Shown in pieces: positions 6,104-16,541 of a stretch of 46,767 nt of DNA. The notes under the pieces were generated by a model that ran no database searches, had not been told where the DNA came from, and worked only from the letters and a program-made list of their open reading frames with translations. The stretch is from contig PLKS01000060.1 of the NCBI GenBank assembly GCA_003140665.1, positions 21,775 through 68,541 on the forward strand. The letters are read 5' to 3'. This DNA comes from Opitutaceae bacterium. GTDB lineage: Bacteria > Verrucomicrobiota > Verrucomicrobiia > Opitutales > Opitutaceae. A program made the translations under genes and the position numbers. Numbering within the stretch: the stretch's first letter is position 1; every line of letters starts with the position of its first letter.

Positions 6104-8062
6104 TCACCGCTGCAGCTTCAGGGTGGCGGCCTTTCCCTCGCCCGCGGCGTTTGTCGCCGAGATGGCAATCGTCGACCCGGGGCCGAGCGAATATCCGCCG
6201 ATCGTCCGCACCACCGGGTCCGCTGCATTCGAATGGATCACGTCCCATCCCTCCAGGAGCACCCATTTGACCGAAGGGAGCGACGCGACGGAGTAGGCGA
6301 GCACCGGGCTGCCGCCGTCCGACACCGGCGGAATGATTTCGATCCTCGCCAGGCCGCCGCTGGTTTCCACGGACGCCGCCTTCGGCGGCGGCGGCGGCTT
6401 GTGCTTCTTCTTGCGCTGCGGAATCACGTTCGCGGTCGGAATGGAATGCGGGCCGGCGCCGGTCGCATTGGTGGCGGCGACCGTGAAGTTCATGGCATGG
6501 CCATTCTCGAGGCCGCTGAATATCACGTATCCCGTCTTCCGAAACGCCGCGGCCGTGACCGTGATCGTGGCGCCGCCCGACGAGGCGACGGTGTACGACT
6601 CGACCGCGGAGCTTCCGTCCAGGCACGGGGGATCCCAGGTCACGTAGGCGAGGCGGTCCCCGGGCGCGGCCGAGACATTGCCGGGCGCGTGGGGCACCGT
6701 CGGGCTGCAGAACCGTTCGGCCAGCACCGATCGGTACGCCGCCAGGACGCCGGCATCCGGCGCGGCGGAGTCCCGCGGGTCCTGCTCGGGGGGTCTTCCG
6801 TCAAAATCGATCGCGGGCGGCATCATCAGGTTCATCGCCTTGTGGTTCGCGCCGAATTGGCTCCCCTGCGGGAGAATGGCGAACCGCGGGTAATGGTCGA
6901 ACTGGTCGTGCTCGATCACCACGGCCTGCGAATGGTCGAGCTCGATCGCGGCCCCGTCGTCTTGGGCGAAGTCGACATAGGAGAACCTGCTGTTGTCGAC
7001 CCGGACCTGCGAGGCATCCGCGATCCTGAGGGCCGTCCACGAGATGTCCCCAAAGACGCAGGCCTCGACGGTGCCGCCTTCCAGGCCCGGCCCGAGGTCG
7101 AGCGCCGGCGTCCCGAGATGCACAAACTCGTCCTCGAGGAACTGGATGCCCCCGGCGAATGTGAAACGTACCGCGGCGGCGGGGGCGCCCGCGGGCCTGG
7201 ACCGGGTGTAGTCGACGTCGAATGAACGCGGCAGGCTGGTGTACTCGAACCGGATTCCCTTGAAGATGAGGCCGGTCACGGGCCGGACCTGGGTTCCGTT
7301 GCCCTCGATCAGGGTCCCGGCCTGCGCCGCCTCGACGTCGGCCGCCGCCATGTCCTCGCCGTAGCGCGGCGTGTAGTAGATCCTCCCCGCGGGCCGGTCG
7401 AAATACCACTCGCCGGGGGTGCCGAGCAGCTCGAACGCGTTCACCACGAAAAAGGGCGGCGTGCCCAGGCGCTCGGACCAGATCGCGGCGGCCTCGGCCG
7501 GCGGGAACAGGACGTCGTCGGGATTCTTCCAGTGGGGCTTGGACTCGGGGATGTCGCTGGCGCCGGCGGTGTCCCTTGCGAATGCCTGGAGCAGCCGGCC
7601 CCGGGTCCGGCTCGCAGGCACCCCGTTGACGAAGAGGTCGCGCGAATCCGCGAGGCCCTCGGGGGCGGGCGCCCACCACAGGCTCCGCGAGCGGTCGGCG
7701 AGGGTCCAGCCGCCGACCCGGAACCCCCCGGTGAGGACCGGGTGCTCCCCGGGAGCCGCCGTGTAGACGATCGAGAAGCCGTTCGTGCCGGAATCCTCGG
7801 GACCGAACTCGATGGGCCGGGCGACCTGGTAGGTCCCCCCGATGAAGACCGTGATGTCGTCGGACATGTCATGGTTCAACGTGCGCACCAGGTCACGGGC
7901 CCGCTCGATTGTCCTGAGTGGCTGCTCCTCGGACCCCGGATTGCGGTCGTCGCCCTTGGGCGAGACCCACAGCGACGCGCGCACCCCCGTGGCGGAGGCC
8001 AGTACCAGTGCGAATAGCCGGGCAGTGAATGCGCTTTGGGCCAAGGCCATCGGGAAGAACAT
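6104..8062 (-). CDS. Secreted right-handed beta-helix protein with fibronectin type III-like domains
   Basis: This 652-residue protein begins with a signal-like stretch ending near VRASLW, so it is probably exported. The start of the mature part, WVSPKGDDRNPGSEEQPLRTIERARD, is the typical opening of parallel beta-helix proteins, a fold common in polysaccharide lyases and some glycosidases. The helix region runs to about residue 440 with repeated turns such as VRVDNSRFSYVDF and AVVIEHDQFDHYP. Two fibronectin III-like domains follow (about 458-550 and 565-652), joined by a basic, proline-rich linker (RKKKHKPPPPPK). The substrate cannot be read from the sequence. The sugar-use genes beyond the next gene suggest a plant polysaccharide. 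A second start at 8050 is possible. Confidence 0.75.
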   Translation of the reverse strand: MFFPMALAQSAFTARLFALVLASATGVRASLWVSPKGDDRNPGSEEQPLRTIERARDLVRTLNHDMSDDITVFIGGTYQVARPIEFGPEDSGTNGFSIVYTAAPGEHPVLTGGFRVGGWTLADRSRSLWWAPAPEGLADSRDLFVNGVPASRTRGRLLQAFARDTAGASDIPESKPHWKNPDDVLFPPAEAAAIWSERLGTPPFFVVNAFELLGTPGEWYFDRPAGRIYYTPRYGEDMAAADVEAAQAGTLIEGNGTQVRPVTGLIFKGIRFEYTSLPRSFDVDYTRSRPAGAPAAAVRFTFAGGIQFLEDEFVHLGTPALDLGPGLEGGTVEACVFGDISWTALRIADASQVRVDNSRFSYVDFAQDDGAAIELDHSQAVVIEHDQFDHYPRFAILPQGSQFGANHKAMNLMMPPAIDFDGRPPEQDPRDSAAPDAGVLAAYRSVLAERFCSPTVPHAPGNVSAAPGDRLAYVTWDPPCLDGSSAVESYTVASSGGATITVTAAAFRKTGYVIFSGLENGHAMNFTVAATNATGAGPHSIPTANVIPQRKKKHKPPPPPKAASVETSGGLARIEIIPPVSDGGSPVLAYSVASLPSVKWVLLEGWDVIHSNAADPVVRTIGGYSLGPGSTIAISATNAAGEGKAATLKLQR

Positions 8063-8156
8063 GGCGGCTAATGCGGGTTCGGCAACATCAGCTGAAGACC
8101 TCCCGCGGGGCTGGGATTAACCTCGCGTTGGACAGGCTTTCGGGCGGAGGTATGGG

Positions 8157-9398
8157 ATGCCTTTTACAAAACTCAGCCTGGCGCCCAACATGGTGCGCGG
8201 CGTGCAGGCCATGGGTTACACGGAGCCCACCCCCGTCCAGCTCCGGGCCATCCCGGTGGTCATGTCGGGCAGGGACCTGATCGCCTCTGCGCAGACGGGC
8301 ACCGGCAAGACCGCGGCCTTCGCCCTGCCGGTCCTTTCGCTGCTCGGCATCCACAGGGCGGGCGGCCCCCGGGTCCTGGTGCTCGAGCCCACCCGGGAGC
8401 TCGCCGCCCAGGTCGAGACGGCCTTCAGGGATTTTTCGAGGTATTCGGACATCCGGGCGACGGTGCTCCACGGCGGCGTCGGCTATGGCCGGCAGCGCAG
8501 CGAGCTGCGCGCCGGGACCGACGTCGTCGTCGCGACGCCGGGGCGCCTCCTGGACTTCATCCAGGAGGGCGAGCTGAAGCTCGGCTCCATCCAGATCCTC
8601 GTCCTGGACGAGGTCGACCGCATGCTCGACATGGGGTTCATCCATGACGTGAAGCGGATCATCCAGCGGTGCCCGGCCCAGCGCCAGACGCTCTTCTTCT
8701 CGGCGACGGTGCCCCCCGAGATCGCGGCCGTCGCGTCCTTTGCGCTCAAGGACCCGGTGCGCGTCGAGATCGGGGCGGTGAAGGCGGTCACCCAGCTGAT
8801 CACCCACGCGATCTATCCCGTCCAGCAGGAGCAGAAATTCGACCTGCTGCTGGCGCTCCTGGCCGCGATCGATTTCAACAGCGTGCTCGTCTTCTCGCGC
8901 ACCAAGCACGGGGCCGACCGGATCGCCCGGCGCCTGAGGGAGGCCAACCACAGCGTGGCGGTGCTCCATGCGAACCGCTCGCAGAACCAGCGGATGGAGG
9001 CCCTCGAGGGTTTCCGGAGCGGGCGCTACGAGGTGATGGTGGCCACGGACATCGCGGCCCGCGGCATCGACGTGGCCGGCGTCTCGCACGTCATCAACTA
9101 CGACGTCCCGGAGAATCCTGAGGACTATGTGCACCGGATAGGCAGGACCGGCAGGGCCCAGGCCGTCGGCGACGCATTCACGCTCACGACGCCGGAGAAC
9201 ACCTCCGACGTGCGGGCCATCGAGCGTTTCATCGGCCGGGAGATCCCGCGGCTCAAGCTCGAGGGCTTCCCGTACAAGGCCGCGTCGGCATTCCCCCAGC
9301 ACCGGGAGCCGCAGGGGCGCCGGGGCGGGGCGCCCTTTCGGGGGACGCCGTCGCATCATCCGCGCGGCAAGCCGGGCGCCCATTGGGCCCGCCGCTGA
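8157..9398 (+). CDS. DEAD-box ATP-dependent RNA helicase, RhlE-like
   Basis: This 413-residue helicase unwinds structured RNA in the cytoplasm. It shows the Q motif (EPTPVQ near residue 23), Walker A AQTGTGKT (45-52), PTRELA, TPGR, a motif II that reads DEVD instead of DEAD, SAT, and the C-terminal ARGIDV and HRIGRTGR motifs. The basic, glycine-rich tail (about 380-413) fits RhlE-type enzymes. GGAGG ends six bases before the chosen ATG, one of the better ribosome sites in the window. Its stop lies four bases from that of the convergent araD. DEVD variants of DEAD proteins are usually active. Confidence 0.92.
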   Translation: MPFTKLSLAPNMVRGVQAMGYTEPTPVQLRAIPVVMSGRDLIASAQTGTGKTAAFALPVLSLLGIHRAGGPRVLVLEPTRELAAQVETAFRDFSRYSDIRATVLHGGVGYGRQRSELRAGTDVVVATPGRLLDFIQEGELKLGSIQILVLDEVDRMLDMGFIHDVKRIIQRCPAQRQTLFFSATVPPEIAAVASFALKDPVRVEIGAVKAVTQLITHAIYPVQQEQKFDLLLALLAAIDFNSVLVFSRTKHGADRIARRLREANHSVAVLHANRSQNQRMEALEGFRSGRYEVMVATDIAARGIDVAGVSHVINYDVPENPEDYVHRIGRTGRAQAVGDAFTLTTPENTSDVRAIERFIGREIPRLKLEGFPYKAASAFPQHREPQGRRGGAPFRGTPSHHPRGKPGAHWARR

Positions 9399-9402
9399 GC
9401 AC

Positions 9403-10092
9403 CTAGGGCTGGCCATAGGTGGCCCGGGGGCCATGCTTGCGGCGGAAGTGGCGGTCGAGCAGCGCCGGGACGAGGCCGGCGCTGACGGGCTTGAGGTTGA
9501 GCGTGAGGAACGCGAGCCTCGCGCAAAGCTCGACCGCCACGGCGTTCTCCACCGCCTTGGCCGCGGTCGGGCCCCACGCGAAGGGCCCATGGCCGGCCAC
9601 GAGCACCCCGGGCACGTCCTGCGCGTTCAGCTTCGAGAACGTTTCGAGGATGACCCTGCCGGTCTCGATCTCATAGCTCCCGCGGATCTCCCGCCCCGTG
9701 AGCGCGCGCGTCGAAGGGATCTCCCCGCGGAAGAAGTCGGCATGCGTCGTGCCGAGCACGGGGACCGGGCGTCCCGCCTGCGCGAAGGCCGTGGCGTAGA
9801 GCGAATGCGTGTGGACGATGCCGCCCGCATGGAGAAAGCCCCTGTACAGCTCGGCATGGGTCGGCGTGTCCGAGGAGGGCCGAAGCCTGCCCTCGACGCG
9901 CCTGCCCTCGAGGTCGACGAGCACCATGTCCGCGGGCCGCAGCTTCCCGTAGAACACGCCGCTCGGCTTGATCGCCATGATGCCGCGGCGCCGGTCCAGG
10001 GCGCTCGCGTTTCCAAAGTTGAGGTGGATGAGCCCGTGGGCGGGGAGCGCCATGTTGGCCTCATAGGCTTCCCTCTTTAGCTCGGTCAGCAT
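9403..10092 (-). CDS. araD: L-ribulose-5-phosphate 4-epimerase
   Basis: This 229-residue zinc enzyme of the class II aldolase family converts L-ribulose 5-phosphate to D-xylulose 5-phosphate, the last step of L-arabinose breakdown. The metal site HTHS is in GIVHTHSLYATAFA and the later metal His in LVAGHGPF. The C-terminus ATYGQ keeps the Tyr found at the end of E. coli AraD, and the length matches that enzyme (231). The frame extends upstream to 10218, but homology begins MLTELKREAYEAN, which sets the start at 10092, 28 bases after araA. It is the third gene of a compact araBAD operon. Confidence 0.93.
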   Translation of the reverse strand: MLTELKREAYEANMALPAHGLIHLNFGNASALDRRRGIMAIKPSGVFYGKLRPADMVLVDLEGRRVEGRLRPSSDTPTHAELYRGFLHAGGIVHTHSLYATAFAQAGRPVPVLGTTHADFFRGEIPSTRALTGREIRGSYEIETGRVILETFSKLNAQDVPGVLVAGHGPFAWGPTAAKAVENAVAVELCARLAFLTLNLKPVSAGLVPALLDRHFRRKHGPRATYGQP

Positions 10093-10120
10093 GGCGGTTC
10101 GGGTCGGGGGGGCTGCGCGG

Positions 10121-11632
10121 TCATCGGCGGGGGTCCGGGGCGGAGCTGTAGTAGGCCTCGTTCCAGCGGAGCTCCTTCTCAAGCTCGGCCAGGCGGGTGT
10201 CCCGGTCGATGAGCACAAGCTCGATCCCCGCGATCTCCGCGAAGTCGCGCAGGTGCTCGGCGGTCACGGCGTAGCTGAAGGCCGTGTGGTGGGCGCCGCC
10301 GGCGCGGATCCAAGCCCCGCAGGCGGTCTTGAAATCCGGCCGGCATCGCCAGACCGCCCGCGCGACCGGGAGCCTGGGGAGCGGCCGCGGCGGCTTGACG
10401 ACGTCGACCTCGTTCACGATGAGCCTGAAGCGGCCGCCCAGGTCGATCAGCGATGCGTTCAGCGCCGGGCCCGCCGGGGCGTTGAACACGAGCCGCACGG
10501 GATCGTCCCTGCCGCCGATGCCGAGCGGGTGAATCTCCAGCGAGGGCCTGCCCGCGGCGATCGACTCGCAGATCTCGAGCATGTGCGCCCCGAGGACGAG
10601 GCTGCCGGAAGGGTGCAGGTGGTACGTGTAGTCCTCCATGAAGGACGTGCCTCCGGGGAGCCCGGCCCCGATGACCTTCATCATGCGCAGGAGGGCGCAG
10701 GTCTTCCAGTCGCCCTCCGCGCCGAAGCCGTAGCCTTCGGCCATGAGCCGCTGGACGGCGAGGCCCGGCAGCTGGCGCAGGCCGTGCAGGTCCTCGAAGG
10801 TGGTCGTGAAGCCCCTGAAGCCGCCCCTTTCCAGGAACGCGCGCAGCCCGAGCTCGATCCGCGCGGCATCGCGCAGCGACCCGTGGCGCGCCCCGCCGCG
10901 GCGCAGCTCCCGGGCCACCGTGTAGCGGTCGGCGTACTCGGCGCACAGCCGGGTCACGCCGGCCTCCGTCGCCCCCTTGACCTCGGCCGCGAGTTCGCCG
11001 ACCCCGTAGCCGTCGACCGCGTAGCCAAAGCGCGCCTCCGCGGCGAGCTTGTCGCCCTCGGTGACCGCGACCCGGCGCATGTTGTCGCCGAAGCGGGCGA
11101 ACCTCGCGCCCTGGAGGTCCTGCCATGCCCGCGCGACCCGCATCCAGGCGCCCAGCCTGTCGAGGACCTCCGGGTCCTCCCAGTGCCCGACGACGATCTT
11201 CCTCGGAAGGCGCATCCGCGCATGGAGGAAGCCCGCCTCGCGGTCGCCATGCGCCGCCTGGTTGAGGTTCATGAAGTCCATGTCGATCTCCCCCCAGGGC
11301 AGGTCGCGATTGAACTGCGTGTGCAGGTGGGCAAACGGCTTGCGCAGGAGGGAAAGGCCGCCGATCCACATCTTCGCGGGCGAGAACGTGTGCATCCAGA
11401 GGATGAGCCCGGCGCATTCCGGCGCCTGGTTCGCCTCGAGGCAGACCCTTCGGATCTCCTCGTCCGTCGTGAGGACCGACTTGAACGCCACGGGTAGCGG
11501 GACGGCGGGCGAGGCGCTGAGCGCGCGGGCGATCTTCTGCGAGTTGGCCGCGACCTGCCTGAGCGGCCCGGGCCCGTAGAGGTGCTGGGAGCCGGTGACG
11601 AGCCAGATGCCGGATTTCGAAAGGGGTTTCAT
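10121..11632 (-). CDS. araA: L-arabinose isomerase
   Basis: This 503-residue enzyme interconverts L-arabinose and L-ribulose. The N-terminus ([19 protein letters not shown]) and the [15 protein letters not shown] segment are highly characteristic, and the length is close to E. coli AraA (500). Conserved acidic and His metal positions appear in the C-terminal half, around the FMEDYTYHL and [12 protein letters not shown] segments. It starts 13 bases after araB, so araB-araA-araD form one transcription unit with the same order as in E. coli. No frame damage was seen. Confidence 0.96.
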   Translation of the reverse strand: MKPLSKSGIWLVTGSQHLYGPGPLRQVAANSQKIARALSASPAVPLPVAFKSVLTTDEEIRRVCLEANQAPECAGLILWMHTFSPAKMWIGGLSLLRKPFAHLHTQFNRDLPWGEIDMDFMNLNQAAHGDREAGFLHARMRLPRKIVVGHWEDPEVLDRLGAWMRVARAWQDLQGARFARFGDNMRRVAVTEGDKLAAEARFGYAVDGYGVGELAAEVKGATEAGVTRLCAEYADRYTVARELRRGGARHGSLRDAARIELGLRAFLERGGFRGFTTTFEDLHGLRQLPGLAVQRLMAEGYGFGAEGDWKTCALLRMMKVIGAGLPGGTSFMEDYTYHLHPSGSLVLGAHMLEICESIAAGRPSLEIHPLGIGGRDDPVRLVFNAPAGPALNASLIDLGGRFRLIVNEVDVVKPPRPLPRLPVARAVWRCRPDFKTACGAWIRAGGAHHTAFSYAVTAEHLRDFAEIAGIELVLIDRDTRLAELEKELRWNEAYYSSAPDPRR

Positions 11633-11645
11633 GTGGAAAGAGGCG

Positions 11646-13313
11646 TCATGCGGCGCGGGCGCCGGCCTGGATCGCCAGGAGTTCCTTCATCACGCCGGAG
11701 AGGTCGGCCCTCCTTCGGACGCCGCCGAACCCATCATGAAGGACGCGGTACTGCGCATAGAGCCGGTTGTAGACCCGGCGGCGGCGGGGATCCGGCCGGT
11801 AGGCTTCCTTTTTGAGCCGCGTCATCGCCTTCTCGGCCGCCGGAAAATCTCGGTGGGCGCCCGCCAGCACCGCGGCGCCGATGGCCGCGCCCAGGGCGCA
11901 CGCCTGGTTCGACCCCGCGACATGCATCGTGCAGCCGGTCACGTCGGCATAGATCTGCATCAGCAGCGGGTTCTTCTCCGAGATGCCGCCGGCGCAGACG
12001 ATCCTGCGGATCGGCACGCCGTACTCGCGGATCCGCTCGATGATCATCCGGGCGCCGAACGCCGTCGCCTCGATGAGCGCGCGGTAGATCTCGGCCCGCG
12101 TCGTCTGCAGGGTGCAGCCGACCAGCAGCCCGGTCAGGCGGGGGTCCACCAGGATGGTCCGGTTGCCGTTCTGCCAGTCGAGCGCGAGGAGGCCGCTGTG
12201 GCCGGGTTCCTGGCGGCCCGCCTCCCTGGTCAGGCGGGCGTGCATCTCCCTGTCGCCTCCGCAGACCGTGTCGATCCACCAGTTGAAGATGTCGCCGACC
12301 GCCGACTGGCCCGCCTCGATCGCGTGGCAGCCGGGCACGATGGAGCCCGGCACGATTCCGCATATCCCCGGGATGTTGGGGACTTTCCCGCGGGAGGAGA
12401 CCAGCGCGCAGTCGCAGGTGGAGGTGCCGATCACCTTCACCAGCGTCCCCTCGCGGATGCCGCATCCGATCGACCCGTAGTGGACGTCGAATTCCCCGAT
12501 CGCGATGGGGATGCCGGCGGGCAGGCCGAGCCGCCGAGACCACTCGGGGCAGAGGGCGCCGGCGGGTGTCGAGGCGTCGAACGCCCGCTTGTAGAGGCGG
12601 TCCCGCAGCCGCCCCAGCCTTGGGTCGAGCGCCGAGAGGAACCTCCTGTCCGGCAGGCCGCCCCATTCGTCGCTGTAGAGGGCCTTGTGGCCCGCGGCGC
12701 ATATCCCGCGCACGACGGCCAGCGGGTCGTCGACCCCGGCCAGCGTGGACGGGATCCAGTCCGCGAGCTCCACCCATGAATGCGCCGCGGTGAAGACCCC
12801 GGGGGCCACCGACAGGCAGTGCCAGATCTTCGACCAGAACCACTCCGACGAGTACCGGTTCCCGCACTTCGCGATGTACTCGGGGCGCATCCGCGCCGCC
12901 ACCTCGGTGATGCGGGCCGCCTCGCGCCAGCTGGTGTGGTCCTTCCAGAGCCAGCACTGGGCCGCGAGGTCGCGCCGCCATTTCCGGTGGAGGGCAAGCG
13001 GGCGGTTGCGGCGGTCGACCGGCATCGGGCTCGACCCGGTGGTGTCGACCCCGATGCCCGCCACGCTCCCCGCCGAGAATCCGCGCGTGCGCGTCGCGGC
13101 GGCGAGCGCGCCCCGGACGCTTTCCCCGAGGGCGATCAGGTAGTCTCCCGGGTGCTGGCGCGCGAGATGGGCGTCACCCGGGTCGAGTAGGACTCCCTGG
13201 CGCCCGCTCCTATACTCCGCCACGCAGCTGCCCAGCTCCGCGCCGTCGGCACAGCGCACGACGAGCGCCCGCGCCGAGTTGGTTCCAAAATCGATTCCTA
13301 GGGTGAACGCCAT
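11646..13313 (-). CDS. araB: L-ribulokinase
   Basis: This 555-residue FGGY-type kinase phosphorylates L-ribulose. It starts with the phosphate-binding motif [13 protein letters not shown] (about 5-17) and has typical downstream elements such as [20 protein letters not shown] and the C-terminal ATAFGARMI and [14 protein letters not shown] motifs. Length fits E. coli AraB (566). The open frame extends to 13415, but the added residues have no similarity to the family and would reach into the divergent promoter region, so I place the start at 13313. It is the first gene of the araBAD operon. Confidence 0.95.
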   Translation of the reverse strand: MAFTLGIDFGTNSARALVVRCADGAELGSCVAEYRSGRQGVLLDPGDAHLARQHPGDYLIALGESVRGALAAATRTRGFSAGSVAGIGVDTTGSSPMPVDRRNRPLALHRKWRRDLAAQCWLWKDHTSWREAARITEVAARMRPEYIAKCGNRYSSEWFWSKIWHCLSVAPGVFTAAHSWVELADWIPSTLAGVDDPLAVVRGICAAGHKALYSDEWGGLPDRRFLSALDPRLGRLRDRLYKRAFDASTPAGALCPEWSRRLGLPAGIPIAIGEFDVHYGSIGCGIREGTLVKVIGTSTCDCALVSSRGKVPNIPGICGIVPGSIVPGCHAIEAGQSAVGDIFNWWIDTVCGGDREMHARLTREAGRQEPGHSGLLALDWQNGNRTILVDPRLTGLLVGCTLQTTRAEIYRALIEATAFGARMIIERIREYGVPIRRIVCAGGISEKNPLLMQIYADVTGCTMHVAGSNQACALGAAIGAAVLAGAHRDFPAAEKAMTRLKKEAYRPDPRRRRVYNRLYAQYRVLHDGFGGVRRRADLSGVMKELLAIQAGARAA

Positions 13314-13473
13314 GTTTCTTGGGGAGCGCGGTTCCTGATTTATCGGCGGGGCATGTCGACACGATCCTGTATTGACTGGACGGTCAAGTGAACCGAAGGT
13401 CGCCGCGGAAGGCACGGCTTTTTAGCTTCCGCCCGTTACCCCCCGCACCCTGAGCTCGTTAACCCCGCTCGCC
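13314..13473. promoter_or_regulatory. Divergent control region between araB and the sugar symporter
   Basis: This 160-base gap must carry the promoters of both araBAD and the symporter gene. A short inverted repeat, TTGAC then six bases then GTCAA (13372-13387), is the best operator candidate. No AraC, AraR or other regulator gene lies next to it in the window. No convincing -10/-35 pair was found in either direction. Confidence 0.35.
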
Positions 13474-15279
13474 ATGGCCTCGACGTCCGCTTCAACCCTC
13501 ACAGGCATAGACTGGCTCGCGATCGCGATCTACTTCAGCATTCTCATCGGCGTCGCCTCCTGGGTCGTCCGGAAAAGCAAGGACACGGCGACCGACTATT
13601 TCCTGGCGGGGCGCAACCTCGGCTGGTGGATCATCGGGGCGTCGATTTTCGCCTCCAACATCGGCTCCGAGCACATCGTGGGCCTGGCCGGGTCCGGCGC
13701 CACGGACGGCGTGGCCCTGGCCCACTACGAGCTCCATGCCTGGTGCCTGCTGGTCCTAGCATGGGTGTTCGTCCCGTTCTACTCGCGCGCGCTCGTGTTC
13801 ACGATGCCCGAGTTCCTCGAGCGGCGCTTCAGCGCGCCGTCGCGCTACGTCCTCTCGATCGTCTCGCTCATCACGTTCATCGTCTCCAAGATAGCGGTCG
13901 GGATCTTCGCGGGGGGCGTCGTCTTCGCCACGCTGCTTCCCGAGATGCACATCAGCATCGGGGGCGCCTCGATAAACGCCTTTTGGATCGGATCGGTGGC
14001 GGTCATCATCCTCACGGGCCTCTACACGATGGTGGGCGGCATGCGGGCCGTCGTCTACAACGACGCCGTGCAGGTGACGGTCCTCATCGGCGGCTCGGCG
14101 CTCCTGACGTTCTACGGGCTGCACCGGCTCGGCGGCTGGTCCGAGCTGCGGCACTACTGCGGCTCCGAGATGCTCAACCTCTGGCGCCCCATCACGCCCG
14201 CGGGGGTGCAGTCGACGTGGTCGCCCGTCCTCGAGACGAACGCCTCCGGGGCGGTCGTGAGGCAGGCGTGGTACTTCAATGGCAACTATCCGTGGCCCGG
14301 CATGCTGATCTGCGCCCCAATCATCGGGCTCTGGTACTGGTGCACGGACCAGTACATCGTCCAGCGCGCGCTCGGCGCGCCCGACCAGAGGACGGCCCGC
14401 CGGGGAAGCATCTTCGCCGCCTTCCTCAAGCTCTTCCCGGTGTACCTCTTCATCATCCCCGGCCTCATCTGCTTCGCGCTCGCCAAGAGCGGGAAGATCC
14501 CCGAGCTGTCCGGGATGGTGGGCGCCGACGGAAAGCCCGTGCCGGCCGAGGCCCAGGCGGCCTTTCCCCTCATGGTGAAGTTCCTCCTGCCGCCCGGGCT
14601 GCGGGGAATCGTGGTCGCCGGGCTCCTTTCGGCCCTCATGGGCTCGCTCGCGGGCGTGTTCAACGCCTCCTCGACCCTGTTCACCGTGGACCTCTACCAG
14701 AAGGTGCGGCCGCTGGCCTCGCAGCACGAGCTCGTGCGGATGGGCCGCATCGCGACGGCGGTCATGGTCCTCATCGCGCTCGCCTGGATCCCCGTCATCC
14801 AGGGGGCGCACGGGCTCTACGGCTACCTGCAGGCGGTCCAGGGCTACCTCGCCCCGCCGATCTTCGTCGTGTTCTTCTTCGGTGTGTTCTGGAAGCGCCT
14901 GAACGCCCAGGGGTGCCTTTGGGCGATGGTGGTGGGCTTCGTGATCGGGGTCTTCCGGATGCTGGTCGACACGCCGGTGACCATGAAGCTCGCGGGCTTC
15001 GAGCAGGGCTACCCCCAGGGCTCGTTCCTGTGGATCGTGAACAACATCAATTTCCAGTATTTCAGCGTGCTCATCACGGTCATCTCCGCCATCGTCATGG
15101 TCGCCATCAGCTACATGACCGCGGTGCCGGACTATCCGCGGATCAGGGGGCTGACGTTCGCGACGGCATCGGACGCCGACCGCGCGCTCACCCGCTCAAG
15201 CTGGGAGAAAAGGGACGTCTTCTTCTCAGCCTTCATCCTGGCCTGCATCCTGGGCGCGTACATCTACTTCTCCGGCTAA
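13474..15279 (+). CDS. Sodium:solute symporter of the SSS family, probable arabinose or galactose importer
   Basis: This 601-residue protein has about 14 membrane helices. The family hallmarks are DYFLAGRNLGWWIIGASIFASNIGSEH in helix 1-2, PEFLERRFS, and GIVVAGLLSALMGSLAGVFNASSTLFTVDLY with the SS/ST sodium-site residues. The layout is closest to the SglT/SGLT branch that moves sugars. It is divergent from araBAD and followed by a mutarotase and a beta-galactosidase, so L-arabinose or D-galactose is the likely cargo. Which of the two cannot be read from the sequence. Confidence 0.88.
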   Translation: MASTSASTLTGIDWLAIAIYFSILIGVASWVVRKSKDTATDYFLAGRNLGWWIIGASIFASNIGSEHIVGLAGSGATDGVALAHYELHAWCLLVLAWVFVPFYSRALVFTMPEFLERRFSAPSRYVLSIVSLITFIVSKIAVGIFAGGVVFATLLPEMHISIGGASINAFWIGSVAVIILTGLYTMVGGMRAVVYNDAVQVTVLIGGSALLTFYGLHRLGGWSELRHYCGSEMLNLWRPITPAGVQSTWSPVLETNASGAVVRQAWYFNGNYPWPGMLICAPIIGLWYWCTDQYIVQRALGAPDQRTARRGSIFAAFLKLFPVYLFIIPGLICFALAKSGKIPELSGMVGADGKPVPAEAQAAFPLMVKFLLPPGLRGIVVAGLLSALMGSLAGVFNASSTLFTVDLYQKVRPLASQHELVRMGRIATAVMVLIALAWIPVIQGAHGLYGYLQAVQGYLAPPIFVVFFFGVFWKRLNAQGCLWAMVVGFVIGVFRMLVDTPVTMKLAGFEQGYPQGSFLWIVNNINFQYFSVLITVISAIVMVAISYMTAVPDYPRIRGLTFATASDADRALTRSSWEKRDVFFSAFILACILGAYIYFSG

Positions 15280-15323
15280 CGGAGCCGGGCGAGCGCCGCC
15301 CGGCACCCTGGAATCCAAACCCC

Positions 15324-16454
15324 ATGAACGCACGAATCACGACCCGGCTCCTCACTTTCATCCTCGCCTGCGGGGCCTGCGCCTTCGCGGCCGGCGCGGC
15401 CGGCGGCCCCTCCGTGGAAAAGCAACCTTTCGGGAAAGCTGGGGATCGGGACGTGGACCTCTACATCCTCACGAATTCGAGCGGCATGGTGGCCAAGGTG
15501 ATGACCTATGGCGCGACGCTCACTGAATTGGACGCGCCCGATCGGAACGGGAAGCTGGATGACGTCGTGCTCGGGTTCGACGGCATCGACGGCTACCTCG
15601 GAAAGGAGCCGTACTTCGGGGCCACCGTCGGCCGCGTGGGAAACCGGATCGCGAAGGGCCGATTCACCCTGGACGGCAAGGCCTACCAGCTCGCCACCAA
15701 CGACGGCCCGAACCACCTGCACGGCGGGACTAAGGGGTTCGACAAGGTGGTCTGGGACGCGAGGGTCGCGACGTCCCACGCCGGGCCGGCGGTGTTGTTC
15801 AGCTACCTGAGCAAGGACGGGGAGGAGGGCTACCCGGGCAATTGCCGCGTCAGCGTCCTCTACACCCTCACCGACGCCGGTGAACTCCGGCTCGACTACA
15901 CGGTGACGACCGACCGCGACACCCCCGTCAACGTGACCAACCACAGCTATTTCAACCTGGGAGGGGCCGAGAACGGCGACATCCTTGGCGACGAGCTGAC
16001 CCTCTTCGCGGATCGGTTCACGCCCGTCGACGCGACCCTGATCCCCACCGGCGAGCTCGCCCCGGTCGCCGGCACGCCGATGGATTTCCGGCGCCCGACG
16101 CCGATCGGGGCGCATATCAGGGAGGTTGGCGGCCACCCGGTGGGCTACGACCACAACTATGTGGTCAACGGCCAAGCAGGGAAGCTCTCGCCGGTTGCCG
16201 CCCTCTATGACCCGAAGTCGGGCCGCGAGATGGACGTCTCGAGCACGGAGCCGGGCGTGCAGTTCTACAGCGGCAATTTCCTCGACGGGACGATCACCGG
16301 GAAGAAGGGGGCCGTGTACCGGCAATACTGGGCGCTGGCGCTGGAGACCCAGCATTTTCCCGACTCGGTGAACCACGCCAACTTCCCGTCGTACGTCCTC
16401 AAGGCGGGCGACACCTACCGCTCCACCACGATCTACCGCTTCAGCGCAAGGTAG
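15324..16454 (+). CDS. Aldose 1-epimerase (mutarotase), exported
   Basis: This 376-residue GalM-type enzyme speeds the alpha/beta exchange of sugars such as galactose or arabinose. The general acid His 207 is in VTNHSYFNLGG and the base Glu 341 in LALETQHFPDS. The segments GRVGNRIAKGRF and NHLHGG are also typical. A signal peptide covers about residues 1-25 (LLTFILACGACAFAAGAA), so it should act in the periplasm or outside, before uptake by the symporter 44 bases upstream. The open frame reaches much further 5', but that part is a shadow of the symporter gene. The start at 15324 gives the signal peptide directly. Confidence 0.92.
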   Translation: MNARITTRLLTFILACGACAFAAGAAGGPSVEKQPFGKAGDRDVDLYILTNSSGMVAKVMTYGATLTELDAPDRNGKLDDVVLGFDGIDGYLGKEPYFGATVGRVGNRIAKGRFTLDGKAYQLATNDGPNHLHGGTKGFDKVVWDARVATSHAGPAVLFSYLSKDGEEGYPGNCRVSVLYTLTDAGELRLDYTVTTDRDTPVNVTNHSYFNLGGAENGDILGDELTLFADRFTPVDATLIPTGELAPVAGTPMDFRRPTPIGAHIREVGGHPVGYDHNYVVNGQAGKLSPVAALYDPKSGREMDVSSTEPGVQFYSGNFLDGTITGKKGAVYRQYWALALETQHFPDSVNHANFPSYVLKAGDTYRSTTIYRFSAR

Positions 16455-16490
16455 CCGCGGCAAGGGCGCGCCGGCGCGCAGTGGCGGCCT

Positions 16491-16513
16491 TGACAGGGGC
16501 GACTCGCCTGTCA
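16491..16513. repeat. Inverted repeat between mutarotase and beta-galactosidase genes
   Basis: TGACAGG and CCTGTCA are perfect arms with a nine-base spacer. The repeat lies 28 bases before the beta-galactosidase start. No T-run follows, so an operator or a transcript hairpin is likelier than an intrinsic terminator. Confidence 0.4.
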
Positions 16514-16541
16514 GGCATCATCGTCCCGGGAACCCCATTCT

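Noticed and set aside
13626-15323. Very long plus-strand reading frame running from the symporter region into the mutarotase gene
   Set aside because: Its first 566 codons are an Arg/Gly/Pro-rich shadow of the symporter gene in another frame. Only the part from 15324 resembles a protein family.
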